Part shown: in pieces, positions 6,444 to 6,503 of the stretch
Layout of the letters: every line of letters begins with the position of its first letter
Position numbering within the stretch: position 1 is the first letter of the stretch
Assembly: GCA_028875335.1 (NCBI GenBank)
Contig: JAPPEF010000321.1
Coordinates: 1-6,503, forward strand
Source: Gemmatimonadota bacterium
GTDB lineage: Bacteria; Latescibacterota; UBA2968; UBA8231
Reading direction: 5' to 3'
DNA: 6,503 nucleotides
Made by a program: the position numbers and the translations under genes
Notes under the pieces: generated by a model
What the model saw: the letters and a program-made list of their open reading frames with translations, nothing else
Databases searched by the model: none
Told to the model about the DNA's origin: nothing

Positions 6444-6503
6444 GTGCCGTTTTGGTGTTTGGTCGCGGCCCTAGCCTTGTGCTGGGGCTGCGACCGCGGT
6501 CTC
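6444..6503 (+). CDS. Possible start of a second exported protein, truncated by the window edge
   Basis: From GTG 6444 the frame is open for 20 codons to the right edge, just after the double stop of the lipoprotein. The peptide has a hydrophobic core, FWCLVAALALCWG, then Cys-Asp-Arg, which resembles a signal peptide and perhaps an atypical lipobox (the -3 position is Cys, not Leu). Against it: the start would be GTG, the ribosome site is poor (only TAGTAGG nearby), and the N-terminus has no positive charge before the hydrophobic part. The same bases form a strong hairpin, so the stretch could instead be non-coding. Confidence 0.35.
   Translation, partial: MPFWCLVAALALCWGCDRGL
6461..6495 (+). 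terminator. Strong hairpin downstream of the lipoprotein, possible terminator
   Basis: Bases 6461-6474 pair with 6482-6495 along all 14 positions, two of them G-U, around a seven-base loop (CCTTGTG). It lies 23 bases after the lipoprotein stop, where an intrinsic terminator would be expected. The eight bases that follow inside the window (GCGGTCTC) contain no T-run, which weakens a Rho-independent reading. It also conflicts with the partial open frame over the same bases. Confidence 0.35.

Noticed and set aside
6492..6501. Perfect 10-bp palindrome GACCGCGGTC at the right edge
   Set aside because: Short GC palindromes are common at this base composition, and part of it belongs to the hairpin already listed.

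Overview
This GC-rich window looks like chromosome from an uncultured bacterium. Closely packed genes, strong AGGAGG-type ribosome sites, and a mix of Gfo/Idh/MocA, sodium:solute symporter, M42 peptidase and enolase-superfamily genes resemble the catabolic gene neighbourhoods of Latescibacterota, Planctomycetota or Poribacteria-like lineages. That assignment is a loose inference from gene content, because no marker gene is present. There is no phage, plasmid, CRISPR or insertion-sequence signature.

Layout. Bases 1-384 hold the N-terminal 128 codons of a canonical Gfo/Idh/MocA NAD(P)-dependent oxidoreductase on the minus strand, running off the left edge. An AT-rich divergent promoter region (385-574) separates it from a plus-strand gene (575-1750). 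That gene encodes a 391-residue protein that reads like a Gfo/Idh/MocA relative whose dinucleotide-binding glycine motif is gone. A non-coding gap (1751-1958) contains a large imperfect palindrome of the widely dispersed type whose spurious translation reads HAERSEAE.

Bases 1959-5836 form a tight four-gene operon: a two-helix membrane protein, a sodium:solute symporter (1-bp overlap), an M42 metallo-aminopeptidase with its full catalytic set (10-bp gap), and a mandelate-racemase-like enolase-superfamily enzyme (ATGA overlap). The simplest reading is uptake of a small organic solute by the two-protein transporter, followed by cytosolic hydrolysis and by epimerisation or dehydration. The enolase-type enzyme keeps the two-base architecture (KxK plus an Asp-His dyad) but has Met-His-Val where the third acidic magnesium ligand should be. 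Its chemistry is therefore the most open question in the window.

Downstream lie a small lipoprotein of unknown function with a C-terminal polyalanine tail encoded by a 9-bp repeat (5910-6437), and possibly the first 20 codons of another exported protein that runs off the right edge.

Nothing here is clearly a new defence or mobile system. The main points of interest are the altered metal site, the degenerate oxidoreductase paired with an intact one, and the unusual peptidase/enolase/symporter grouping.
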